Source: Novipirellula herctigrandis (lineage in GTDB: Bacteria > Planctomycetota > Planctomycetia > Pirellulales > Pirellulaceae). Taken from it: a stretch of DNA of 64,000 nucleotides. The notes beneath the pieces are model-generated. The model did no database searches and was not told the DNA's origin. It saw only the letters and a list, made by a program, of their open reading frames with translations. Of this stretch, positions 26,951-35,232 are shown piece after piece (the first letter of the stretch is position 1; each line of letters opens with the position of its first letter). The DNA lies in assembly GCA_007859835.1 (NCBI GenBank), contig SJPJ01000001.1, positions 5,012,278-5,076,277 on the forward strand. Direction: 5' to 3'. The position numbers were made by a program, and so were the translations under genes.

Positions 26951-27692
26951 CTAGGTCAAGACAAGTAAGTTCTCGAAATCCATTCAACAATGGCAAATCA
27001 AAGTCAGTAAGACCTGAGTTTTGTATTGCTAGGTCCCCTAATCTAAAGCCAAGTCCATGATCCAGGTGTCTTGCTAAACCGTTTGGTACTCGAATCAAAC
27101 GCAGGTTTAACAGTCGCAATGGATCCAAATCACGATTGGCAAATCCAAAGAAACCCACGCTGGGATAAGAACGTGCCCCGGTACGTTGTATTGCTCAACA
27201 AAGGCTTTAGCGCGTTCATCGAGCCGTGATAGAACGCGGTGGACGACGAGATTCAATCGTCTGCCTATTCCAAACTCCTCGTACTCCAAATCCAGTAGCG
27301 TATCGAGACAACTTGCCGCGAAACGCCAATCGAGGCTATAAACATTCCGCCCCAAAAACGACACCGTGTCCTCCAATGCTTGGGGGTCGTTTTCAACAAT
27401 TTTCGCGACGATGTCCTGGACCAAATAATAGCGCGACGCTAGTAGGCCGTCGGGAACATTCTCTAAACCCACCTCGACGGCGAGTTCTTCAAATTTCCCG
27501 TCGCTCGACGTTGCCCATCCAACCACCGCCAGTTCCTCTGCATCAACCATGTTGATGTTAAGTGGCAAGACAAACATTAAGATCGGTAGCCATCGCCAAA
27601 CGGTGAACGTCGATTTTTTCATATCGGATAGGCTCCGTTGGAATGTGTCCTGCTCCCCGAATCTGTACCAACTGCAGTGAGAAAATCTGGGT

Positions 27693-27724
27693 TTCATCTG
27701 GCCGGGCTAGCCCGGCCAGATGAA
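27693..27724. repeat. 32-bp perfect palindrome centred on CTAG
   Basis: Each arm is ttcatctggccggg joined by the central ctag, giving a 32-bp self-complementary sequence. It overlaps the stop codon of the IS3 transposase fragment and could form a strong cruciform or, in RNA, a long hairpin. Confidence 0.95.
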
Positions 27725-27903
27725 GCGAAATCTTTGGGGGCCAGGTTGCCCAAAGCGCTGTGGGGTCGATGTTCGTTGTAGTCAACACGCCAAGTGTCGA
27801 TCTTCTCCTGTGCGTCGTCAAGCGACAAGAACTCATTCTCATTGAAGGATTCAATGAATGCGTTATCCGTTGGTTTCCCGGGGCTACTGAAGTGAAGTGT
27901 CAC
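27694..27903 (-). pseudogene. IS3-family transposase OrfB, C-terminal fragment
   Basis: Reads [20 protein letters not shown], with the conserved Glu of the DDE integrase core, then [19 protein letters not shown]. This is the characteristic end of IS3/IS407-type transposases (normally about 270-290 aa). The remainder is deleted, so it is inactive. Confidence 0.85.
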
Positions 27904-27921
27904 TTCATTAGTGTACGCCCA

Positions 27922-28034
27922 CTAGCGTTGGTCGGGGTCCGTTCTTCGTGAAACGACTTCGCCGCTCGCAGATCCAATGCGCCCATCGATCGTATGCGCG
28001 TTCACGTCGACACGAAACGTGGTCGTCGAATCAG
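27922..28034. repeat. Right copy of 113-bp direct repeat
   Basis: The 3' end of the MG2/A2M-like gene, including its stop codon. It matches 24385-24497 without gaps. The two copies bracket the mobile-element island of about 3.4 kb. Confidence 0.9.
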
Positions 28035-30972
28035 GCAACTCGAAATCGATGGTCACTCGGCCATCAGAGTTGGTGATTAAGAGCGGGTGCCAAAATAGTG
28101 TTTCGGCAGAATCTGTTTGCGTTTCGTCGTCGCCCGATTGGTAGTGATGAGCATATTCACGCACGGGAAACCGAAGTTCATTCATCAATTGATCGGCAAA
28201 CGATTCGACATCAAGCCCGCGCGAAGCGAACAATTTTTGCAGTTCTGTCTTGGTCAGCGTTCGCTCGGGTGTCGGTTCCGATGTCGTTCTTAGCAATCGG
28301 CTACGAACGCTCTCTAACTCATCGAAATGGCTGGCCTGTAAAAGCAGTTCCGCGACCTCGATTGCTTCGGACGAACCCGCTTGCGATCCCACGTCGGGAT
28401 TAGCGGCAGCCGATCTTTCCATTGCATCCCTATCAAGCGTCGGTGAATTATCCATCTGGACGGTGGCGTTTTCTGGACTGCCGCACCCGACAGTGGCTAA
28501 CGATGTCGACGCAACCAACAACCATATCGCGATTTTTTTTTGTGGTCGACGACGTATGCGAATTACCAATGCAACAAGCCAGAGGATGAAAATCGTAGCC
28601 AACAGGAATCTCGTTTGGGACGTAAAGGTCCGCCATGCGATGATGACTTGTTCCTGATAAAGCGACCATTCGTGTGAGGGTTCATTCGGACTTTCAAATG
28701 ACCTTGGTTTTGTCTCCGCATCGCTACCATCGAGCTGGATCAATCGAACCAATTGTTTGCGAAAATCGACGTTCGGTTGGTTGTTGGAACCGCTGACAAA
28801 ACGTCGCCATCCTTGCGTCCCAAGTAACAAGTCCACCGCAGTGGCCGCTTCGGCGGATTCGTCGAGATAGAAGTTAGCGTATTCAAGGTCTTCCGGTTTC
28901 TGCACTTCGCTGGTTAACAAAAAGTGCGTTTGCATGTTCGGGCGTTCGTTTTCACGCAAACGAAGCGACGCATTGTCGACTACCGCCGCGCCCAACACCG
29001 CCGGTGTTGGCTCGCCGGTTTCGTCACGTACTTGCAGGGTTATACGCAAAGGCTCGCCCGGCGAAGCGTCAGTTGGTGATGAAGATTCGATTTCGATATG
29101 AAGCCGTTTGGATTGTCGGCGGAATACTAATCGTTCGACAAGAGGCTGCGCCGGGACCATCGTTACATCAAAGACGGTCACCCGAACCACGCCTGCGGTG
29201 TCGTCACGTATTGGTAGTGAAAGGGAATTCTCTCCAATGCCCAGTCTTACTTGTTTTTCCCCAACCAATTGGCCACGACAGACAGCGCGAATGATCACCC
29301 GGCGCTCTGTTTGCGTGCGGATGTTCATTGTGATTGCTTCGTCGATATCGAACACGCCTGACCCTGTATCCAATACGGGAAAGGCTCTCACGACGGCGGG
29401 CAACTTTGGTGAATGAGTGATGCCCACCGGAGTGGTGACCACTAGCGAGTACCGTTTTCCTCGCTCGGGCACGAACTCAAAACGTCCCATACCATCACGA
29501 ATCGTTTCGATGGTGGTGACACGCTCATTCTGATGCGTTTGGATTTCGCCCGCGAAATGAATCGGTTTGCCGAGCGAATCGCGAGCCGAGAAGTAGACTC
29601 GATTAAGAAGACCGTCGACGAGATAACCTCCTTCGGGATAGAAGTCGATCTCAATGCGACCTAGTTGGATTGGGATCGTCTTTGTTTTCGCTTCTTGTGT
29701 ACCACTATCCTCGACCACCACCAACAACTTTCCGGCCGCCCGAGCGATATGCGAAGGTAACGAAAATGCAATTTTGCATGATCCGTTGTTGTTCGTCGTT
29801 GTGCGAACGCTGTGAATGACACGATCGTCTAATGTTGCATTGACTCGCACTTTCGCATTTGCAACTGGACCGCCTTCTGCTTTTGTCGCATGAAAATCGG
29901 CCTCGACCGTTTCGCCCGGTCCATAACTACGCCGATGAAAATCAAGCTGTGTATTGAACCGCGGAACCCGATACGGTCGCACTTGGAAATCACATCGCTC
30001 GTCGGGAAAGAATCCGTCAAGGCTTTTGGCGATCAACGTGTAGGGGCCGCCGGATATGGTCGAGGGAATCGTTAATGCACCATTGCCGACGCCACGGTCG
30101 GTAACACCTTCGGTTGCGAGTGTTTGTATCGGAGTTCCGTTGGAACCGAGGATTTCATAGCGAATCGGGACGTCCACTATGGATCGAAAGGATCGACGAT
30201 CGAGTGTCAACGATCGAAAATAGATTGTTTCCCCGGGGCGATAAACTGGTCGATCGGTCGTCAAATAGGTCAAACACCGCGTCGGTTCCAGCGGGACTTC
30301 GATGGTTGCCGATGAGACGTTCGATTTGTCAGAAGTTGCCGTTATCGATAATTTTGCGTTTTCTGGGATTACGATGTCCGATGGTAGAACGATCTTCCCC
30401 GTTCCTGATGCATCGGTATCGGTGACACCGGAAAACAAGATCGTCCCTTTGGCGAGCACCGCGAAGGATAACGACGCAGGAGTGACCGAAAAACCGCCGA
30501 TGGAGGTTCCGACGGTATCGAGCTTTTTCGTGACAATGTTGTACTGGTGATCTGTGCCCGCGGTCATCACAGGAGTGACTTTGGCTTCGATGCGAACGGG
30601 CACCATGGGGGTTTCAGGCAGTCGTTTGACGTACAACGATCCCAGTATCAACATTCCGATCGACGCGGCGATTGCGCCGATCAATGTGGGGCCGAACCAG
30701 ATCGGTTTGGCTTTGATGGTAGAGGGAATCGGAGTCGCCGAGGGAAGTTGCTCCGAAGCGGTCGAAGATGGGATACTAGCGCTACGGGGTATTTGTGCAG
30801 CTTCAGCGAGCTTGTCGGCTAGCTTTCGGGTCTCGCTCCACTCGGCAGCGACTTGGGGGTCGGTTGAAATTCGCTGGCGCAGTTTTTGGGCTTCGTCTTG
30901 GTCAAGAAGATCGTAATGCAATTCCAGCAACGATTGGCGAAGTTCGTCTTTATTCTGATCGTTCGAGTTCAT
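27922..30972 (-). CDS. Anti-sigma-like membrane protein fused to MG2/A2M-type macroglobulin domains
   Basis: A 1016-aa protein. Residues 1-60 (LLELHYDLLDQDEAQKLRQR, DPQVAAEW) resemble the cytoplasmic anti-sigma domain of RskA-like proteins without a zinc motif. A TM helix follows (about 92-115, IGAIAASIGMLILGSLYV). Next come macroglobulin-type beta domains, including the MG2 signature YLTTDRPVYRPGETIYFRSL. Two more hydrophobic stretches lie near residues 800-850, the second ending LATVGCGS like a lipobox. The C-terminus has PDSTTTFRVDVNAHTIDGRIGS, where A2M/YfaS proteins usually start their A2M domain and continue for hundreds of residues, so this protein is probably truncated. The ATG overlaps the ECF sigma stop by 4 nt, so the pair is co-translated. 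Confidence 0.75.
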   Translation of the reverse strand: MNSNDQNKDELRQSLLELHYDLLDQDEAQKLRQRISTDPQVAAEWSETRKLADKLAEAAQIPRSASIPSSTASEQLPSATPIPSTIKAKPIWFGPTLIGAIAASIGMLILGSLYVKRLPETPMVPVRIEAKVTPVMTAGTDHQYNIVTKKLDTVGTSIGGFSVTPASLSFAVLAKGTILFSGVTDTDASGTGKIVLPSDIVIPENAKLSITATSDKSNVSSATIEVPLEPTRCLTYLTTDRPVYRPGETIYFRSLTLDRRSFRSIVDVPIRYEILGSNGTPIQTLATEGVTDRGVGNGALTIPSTISGGPYTLIAKSLDGFFPDERCDFQVRPYRVPRFNTQLDFHRRSYGPGETVEADFHATKAEGGPVANAKVRVNATLDDRVIHSVRTTTNNNGSCKIAFSLPSHIARAAGKLLVVVEDSGTQEAKTKTIPIQLGRIEIDFYPEGGYLVDGLLNRVYFSARDSLGKPIHFAGEIQTHQNERVTTIETIRDGMGRFEFVPERGKRYSLVVTTPVGITHSPKLPAVVRAFPVLDTGSGVFDIDEAITMNIRTQTERRVIIRAVCRGQLVGEKQVRLGIGENSLSLPIRDDTAGVVRVTVFDVTMVPAQPLVERLVFRRQSKRLHIEIESSSPTDASPGEPLRITLQVRDETGEPTPAVLGAAVVDNASLRLRENERPNMQTHFLLTSEVQKPEDLEYANFYLDESAEAATAVDLLLGTQGWRRFVSGSNNQPNVDFRKQLVRLIQLDGSDAETKPRSFESPNEPSHEWSLYQEQVIIAWRTFTSQTRFLLATIFILWLVALVIRIRRRPQKKIAIWLLVASTSLATVGCGSPENATVQMDNSPTLDRDAMERSAAANPDVGSQAGSSEAIEVAELLLQASHFDELESVRSRLLRTTSEPTPERTLTKTELQKLFASRGLDVESFADQLMNELRFPVREYAHHYQSGDDETQTDSAETLFWHPLLITNSDGRVTIDFELPDSTTTFRVDVNAHTIDGRIGSASGEVVSRRTDPDQR

Positions 30973-31508
30973 GAGAGGCCTCCTACAGCTTTGCGGAGGG
31001 TACGGATGGCCGTTCGCATTCGGGTTTTGACGGTTCCTAGGGGTAGAGATGTCGCTTCGGCGATTTGTTCGTAAGTAAGCTCGCCGTTTTGCCGAAGCAA
31101 AAAGACTTCGCGTTCTTGTTCTCGAAGTTTCATCACTTCGTGTTGGAGCGTAAGGATTTGTTCATCGCGTATCATCCCCGCGTCGGGAGAATCGGTGGTC
31201 GATACCATATCAATTGGCTCCGGCAAAGATTGTCGCCGCCGATTCCACGCCGCCTTGCGACAATCGCGGCCGGTATTCAGGGCGATCCGAAAGACCCAGG
31301 CACGTAGGTTGGCGACTTGGGCAATTTGTTCTCGGTGTCGCCAACATTTCAGGAAGGTTTCTTGAAGGGCATCGTGGGCATCTTCCTTATTTCCGACTAA
31401 ATAAAACAGCGTCCCGAGAATTTCCCCATGCGCATCGGCGAACAACGACTCAAGCCGTTGGCGGAGTCGCGTCTCGATGTCAGTGGACGTTTCGGGCCTC
31501 GTTTCCAT
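30969..31508 (-). CDS. ECF sigma factor
   Basis: A 179-aa sigma-70 family protein with region 2 (LGTLFYLVGNKEDAHDALQE and NLRAWVFRIALNTGRD) and region 4 (LREQEREVFLLRQNGELTYE and LPLGTVKTRMRTAIRTLRKA). It redirects RNA polymerase in response to an extracytoplasmic signal. The overlapping downstream gene encodes a membrane protein with an anti-sigma-like N-terminus, the probable partner. It is divergent from a second ECF gene. Confidence 0.9.
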   Translation of the reverse strand: METRPETSTDIETRLRQRLESLFADAHGEILGTLFYLVGNKEDAHDALQETFLKCWRHREQIAQVANLRAWVFRIALNTGRDCRKAAWNRRRQSLPEPIDMVSTTDSPDAGMIRDEQILTLQHEVMKLREQEREVFLLRQNGELTYEQIAEATSLPLGTVKTRMRTAIRTLRKAVGGLS

Positions 31509-31731
31509 ATGTCTAAAGGTAAGACGATTGAGGGAGCGAGTTGGATTTGGGGAATTTCAAACCGTAGCAGAAATCGCTGTGACTTTCGATCCGAGCATGC
31601 GTTGTCCCGGAGATTGCCGAAACTCGATGCGAGTTCGTCGAATTTTTTTACTCCGTGCAAGATTATCCCATTTGTGTTCGTGATACTCTATAGCAAAGGA
31701 TGCTTGCTTCCCAAAGAACTGTGGTTTGCGG

Positions 31732-32331
31732 ATGAGTGTGTTGAATTCCGATCCTGTGACCCGCCCCAGCTTACTCGTGCGATTGCAGAATTCGCGTGAC
31801 GAGCAAGCGTGGGCTGAATTCGCGGCGGTATATGAACCAGTCATCTATCGAATGACGCTTCGTCGTGGCTTGCAAGACGCTGATGCACGGGAAATTGTCC
31901 AAGAAGTTTTGCTATCGGTTACATCGGCAATCGATCGCTTTGACGTCGAAGCCAACGGATCGTTTCGTGGCTGGCTCAGCCGCATCACTCGAAACGCCAC
32001 CATCGATCGGTTCCGCCAACAAACCGCTCGTGGGGAAACGATCGATGCCAGTGGCGTGGCAAGATTGCTGGACGAGGCGACAGCCAACGAAAAAGTCGCC
32101 GACGAGTTTGAACACGATTGCCGCCGGCAACTTTTCCGCTGGGCCGCGGGCGAAGTTCGCAGGCGCACGGGCGAAGTGAATTGGATGGCGTTCTGGAAAA
32201 CATCGGTTGATGGGTGTGACGTGGCCGATGTGGCACGGGAATTGGACATCGGCGAAGGAGCGGTCTACGTCGCACGATGCCGAATCTTGAAACGAATCCG
32301 AGAATTGGTCGACGAGCGACTCAGCGAATGA
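31732..32331 (+). CDS. ECF sigma factor paired with a Ser/Thr kinase
   Basis: A 199-aa sigma-70 family protein. Region 2 is AWAEFAAVYEPVIYRMTLRR and DADAREIVQEVLLSV with GSFRGWLSRITRNATIDRFR; region 4 ends DVADVARELDIGEGAVYVAR. It belongs to the type common in planctomycetes that is linked to protein kinases. Its TGA overlaps the kinase ATG (ATGA). ATG 31732 is preferred over TTG 31726. Confidence 0.9.
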   Translation: MSVLNSDPVTRPSLLVRLQNSRDEQAWAEFAAVYEPVIYRMTLRRGLQDADAREIVQEVLLSVTSAIDRFDVEANGSFRGWLSRITRNATIDRFRQQTARGETIDASGVARLLDEATANEKVADEFEHDCRRQLFRWAAGEVRRRTGEVNWMAFWKTSVDGCDVADVARELDIGEGAVYVARCRILKRIRELVDERLSE

Positions 32332-33689
32332 TTGCAAAAACCAACCCCCATTTTGAAAACGAGACGCTACGTCAATTGCTTGACGAATCGCTGCCACGCG
32401 AACAAACCGAAGCGGTCGAGAAGCATTTAGGAAACTGCCGGAAATGTCGTGATCGCTTAGAGGAATTGGCGGGCAAAGCCGAGTGTTGGGAAGAAATGGT
32501 TAATGTCCTTTCCGAACGAACCGAGCCGATTCCCGTGCAATCCGATCAGCCACTCGATGCATCACTACAGTGGATTCGACCATTGTTGGACGAATCGTGC
32601 GAACATGGAATGGGTCTGATAGATGACTACGTGGTGGAAGGAGTGATCGGCCAAGGAGGTATGGGGGTCGTGTTGCGCGGGATCGATCCCGAATTGAATC
32701 GGCCGGTTGCCATCAAAGTCTTGTCGCCTCATTTGGCAGGTGTCGGAGCGGCGCGAGCTAGGTTCATGCGTGAGGCACAAGCGGCCGCGGCGATTGTCCA
32801 TCCCGCGATTGTGCCGATCTATAGCGTTGTCCCGACAGCGCGGTTGCCCTACATCGTGATGCCTTGGATCGCAGGCGGAAATCTACAACAACGGATCGAC
32901 CGCGATGGTCCACTGTCGCTCGACGAAGTGCTTTGCATTGGACTCCAAATCGCCGAAGGGTTGTCCGCGGCCCATCGCCAGGGTGTGATCCATCGCGACA
33001 TCAAACCAGCGAATATTTTAATCGAGGAAGGGAACGGTCGCGTTTTGATCAGCGACTTTGGATTGGCCCGAGCACTGGACGACGCGACGTTAACGATGAG
33101 TGGCATGATCGCGGGAACGCCACAATATATGAGTCCCGAACAAGCCAAAGGGGAAACGGTCGATGTGCGCAGCGACGTGTTTAGTCTCGGCAGTGTTCTT
33201 TACAGGCTCGCCACCGGTCGCCCACCGTTTCGCGCCGAAAGCCCGCTGGCGGTGCTACGCAAAATTTCTGAAACGCGGCCTCGACCGATTAACGCGATCA
33301 ACGAACAGATGCCAGTGTGGCTTGATGGCCTTGTCTCGCAGTTCATGCAAACCGAGATTGGCAAACGAACCGCCACCGCCGATGCGGCAGCGAGTTTACT
33401 TCGGGATGCACTCTCGCATGTGCGGAATCCAACGATGGAATCCTTACCAAGATCATTGCAACGAAATCGAAAGCGAGCTTGGCTGGCGATTGGCAGCGTG
33501 TTGTTGATCACGTCTATCGGAATCGGGTTGTCGTGGTTTGCCGAAACGAATAGGGAAAAGGCAATTCGGGCACCGATCTCGAAAGAAGTTTTGAATCCAC
33601 TTCGAAATGATGCTTGGTACGACACGGAAGCAGTGTCGGAACTACGTTCGATCCAACAAACGTTGAGTGGCCTTGAGGCTTCTCTGTGA
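32328..33689 (+). CDS. Membrane Ser/Thr protein kinase with N-terminal zinc-finger anti-sigma domain
   Basis: A 453-aa protein. Residues 1-45 hold a zf-HC2 motif (His33-x3-Cys37-x2-Cys40), as in zinc-binding anti-sigma factors. The kinase domain (about 95-370) is complete: IGQGGMGVVLRG, VAIKVL, HRDIKPANILIE, ISDFGLAR and GTPQYMSPEQAKG. A TM helix follows (AWLAIGSVLLITSIGIGLSW), then a short outside tail. Start ATG 32328 overlaps the sigma stop. The kinase probably binds or phosphorylates its co-translated sigma factor and so couples an envelope signal to transcription; this is inference from the arrangement. Confidence 0.9.
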   Translation: MIAKTNPHFENETLRQLLDESLPREQTEAVEKHLGNCRKCRDRLEELAGKAECWEEMVNVLSERTEPIPVQSDQPLDASLQWIRPLLDESCEHGMGLIDDYVVEGVIGQGGMGVVLRGIDPELNRPVAIKVLSPHLAGVGAARARFMREAQAAAAIVHPAIVPIYSVVPTARLPYIVMPWIAGGNLQQRIDRDGPLSLDEVLCIGLQIAEGLSAAHRQGVIHRDIKPANILIEEGNGRVLISDFGLARALDDATLTMSGMIAGTPQYMSPEQAKGETVDVRSDVFSLGSVLYRLATGRPPFRAESPLAVLRKISETRPRPINAINEQMPVWLDGLVSQFMQTEIGKRTATADAAASLLRDALSHVRNPTMESLPRSLQRNRKRAWLAIGSVLLITSIGIGLSWFAETNREKAIRAPISKEVLNPLRNDAWYDTEAVSELRSIQQTLSGLEASL

Positions 33690-33852
33690 GTCTGTTTCTG
33701 CGCCTCCGGCCTATGCGATTGCAACTACGAAAGCAGCCTCCAACAGGCTGGGTTGGCGAGCATTCGAAAAATGGTAGGGCTAACCGCCCGGCAGTTTGCT
33801 TCGCAGTACTACTACAAATGACTTCATTCTTCTCGAAAACGGAATCCATCCA

Positions 33853-35232
33853 ATGGCAACGCTTCAACTCTCTCACTCAGGTCTCGTTCGAATGGGGCTG
33901 CTCGTATTGTCAATCACCGTGTTTTCGAGTGCTCAAGCCGACCCGCCCGAGCCTCTTGAACCATCGAGCCCTGTATACCTTCCGCCGCAGCCTAGCAGCC
34001 AATATCCGAACCACCAACTAGACAGAACTGGTTTTAGTTCCATTGCCCTGCCTGGCATGCGGCCGGTTTTTGAAACGCGGTACCAAGACGTAACTCGCGC
34101 CGTGCCGGTTACCACCGTGGAAAACGAGACGGGCGAAACAAAAACGACGTACCGAATGGAAACAACGCGAGTTCCGATGCAGACACAACGGTGGGTTCCG
34201 ATCGGCCCAACGATTTCTGGTCGACACCCATTGGTGAATGCACTCCGTTCGATGAGTAAGGACGACGAGAAGCGAGAGGAAAAAATCACAGAACTACGTC
34301 AACAGCTCGAACAAGAGTTTGACCAAATGCACTCTCGGCAAGAAAAGGAGATCAGAGAAACTCGGGAGCGATTGGAGTCACTGACCAAGCGGCACGAGCA
34401 GCGAGGCGAGAATCGAGACAAAATCGTTCTGCGGCGTATGAATGAGCTGCTCGGCGAAAGCGACGAATTGGATTGGGATCCAAACTCAATACCGATGCAA
34501 ACCCGAAACAATGGATTGACTTTCAATGCTTCTGCAAATGAGTTTATCTCTCCGCCTTACCCGAATCAAATCCAGCCTCCGACTCTCCCGGTTGGCCCTG
34601 CTGTCCTCAGTCCGCAACCGAACAGTCCGACTCCCTATCTTCGTGAGCGAATTCCCCTTAGCGATCAGACTCGCCCCCAAGCTGAAAGTGATTTTCGCGA
34701 TCGTCGCAGCGGCTTCTTCAACCAAGACCGAACCAACATCCAAGCACCCGCACTCGGAAAATCCAATTCCGCGAACGAAACGATCTTTTCACTTGCCCGA
34801 GATTATGCATCAGCAAAGGCTGAACTGGAGGAAGCCGAGCCCTATTGCAAGGCAACCGAAGAATTGCGAGCCCAAGGCGCGGTACCGCTTTTTGAACTTC
34901 AGAAAGCACAATCGCGACTCAAACGAGCTCAGCAGGACATGGTCATCCGCAACATGCAAGTGGATGCTGAAAGCGAAGCACTCCGACGTACCATTGATTT
35001 TCATGGGTTGGAGGTGAAGAACGCGCGAGATAAACTTAGCTTGATCCAAACGAGTGGGGACCCAGGAATCAAAAGTCGAATAGAAAGGCTTGATGCCGTA
35101 GCGCAATTGGAAAAAGCTGAGAAGGCTCGCGAAACAGCGGTCGCCAATTTTGAACAGTTTGATAAAGTGATGAAAACAGTCGAGGCACCGGTGGAGCAAA
35201 ACGATAACGAGAAGGCAACCGAAGCGGAATGA
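33853..35232 (+). CDS. Exported coiled-coil protein, unknown function
   Basis: A 459-aa protein with a signal peptide (LVRMGLLVLSITVFSSAQA). It has a region with QDVTRAVPVTTVENETGE, a charged coiled coil (KREEKITELRQQLEQEFDQM), a Pro/Gln-rich linker and a second coiled coil near the C-terminus (QKAQSRLKRAQQDMVI). The second resembles helical hairpins of efflux outer-membrane or periplasmic adaptor proteins, but no other TolC features are present. Its stop overlaps the RecQ start (ATGA). Confidence 0.6.
   Translation: MATLQLSHSGLVRMGLLVLSITVFSSAQADPPEPLEPSSPVYLPPQPSSQYPNHQLDRTGFSSIALPGMRPVFETRYQDVTRAVPVTTVENETGETKTTYRMETTRVPMQTQRWVPIGPTISGRHPLVNALRSMSKDDEKREEKITELRQQLEQEFDQMHSRQEKEIRETRERLESLTKRHEQRGENRDKIVLRRMNELLGESDELDWDPNSIPMQTRNNGLTFNASANEFISPPYPNQIQPPTLPVGPAVLSPQPNSPTPYLRERIPLSDQTRPQAESDFRDRRSGFFNQDRTNIQAPALGKSNSANETIFSLARDYASAKAELEEAEPYCKATEELRAQGAVPLFELQKAQSRLKRAQQDMVIRNMQVDAESEALRRTIDFHGLEVKNARDKLSLIQTSGDPGIKSRIERLDAVAQLEKAEKARETAVANFEQFDKVMKTVEAPVEQNDNEKATEAE

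Larger units (their letters stand above)
25029..27622 (-). pseudogene. Exported leucine-rich-repeat protein, frameshifted and split by an IS
   Basis: The gene starts at 27622 with a signal peptide (MKKSTFTVWRWLPILMFVLP). The first frame runs to about 27107; near 27150 the LRR reading moves to another frame (DPLRLLNLRLIRVPNGL, LNGFRELTCLDL) and meets the IS at 26951. Removing the IS and one CTAG restores LDLGYNPLNGSGLEKLVL and then PSLRVLRLDG. A further shift near 25235 leads into LEQISKLGKLKRLIISGD and the end at 25029. At least two frameshifts plus the insertion mark it as inactive. Confidence 0.8.
27648..27921 (-). mobile_element. IS3-family remnant (3' end)
   Basis: Contains the last 69 codons of an IS3-type OrfB transposase, and then about 45 nt to a likely element end reading tgtcctgctccccgaatc on the plus strand. 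The 5' part is missing: homology stops about 20 nt before the stop codon of the A2M-like gene at 27922. The other terminal repeat was not found. Confidence 0.75.

Noticed and set aside
25870..27060. 396-codon plus-strand frame across the IS701
   Set aside because: It is the antisense shadow of the transposase; no recognisable protein features.
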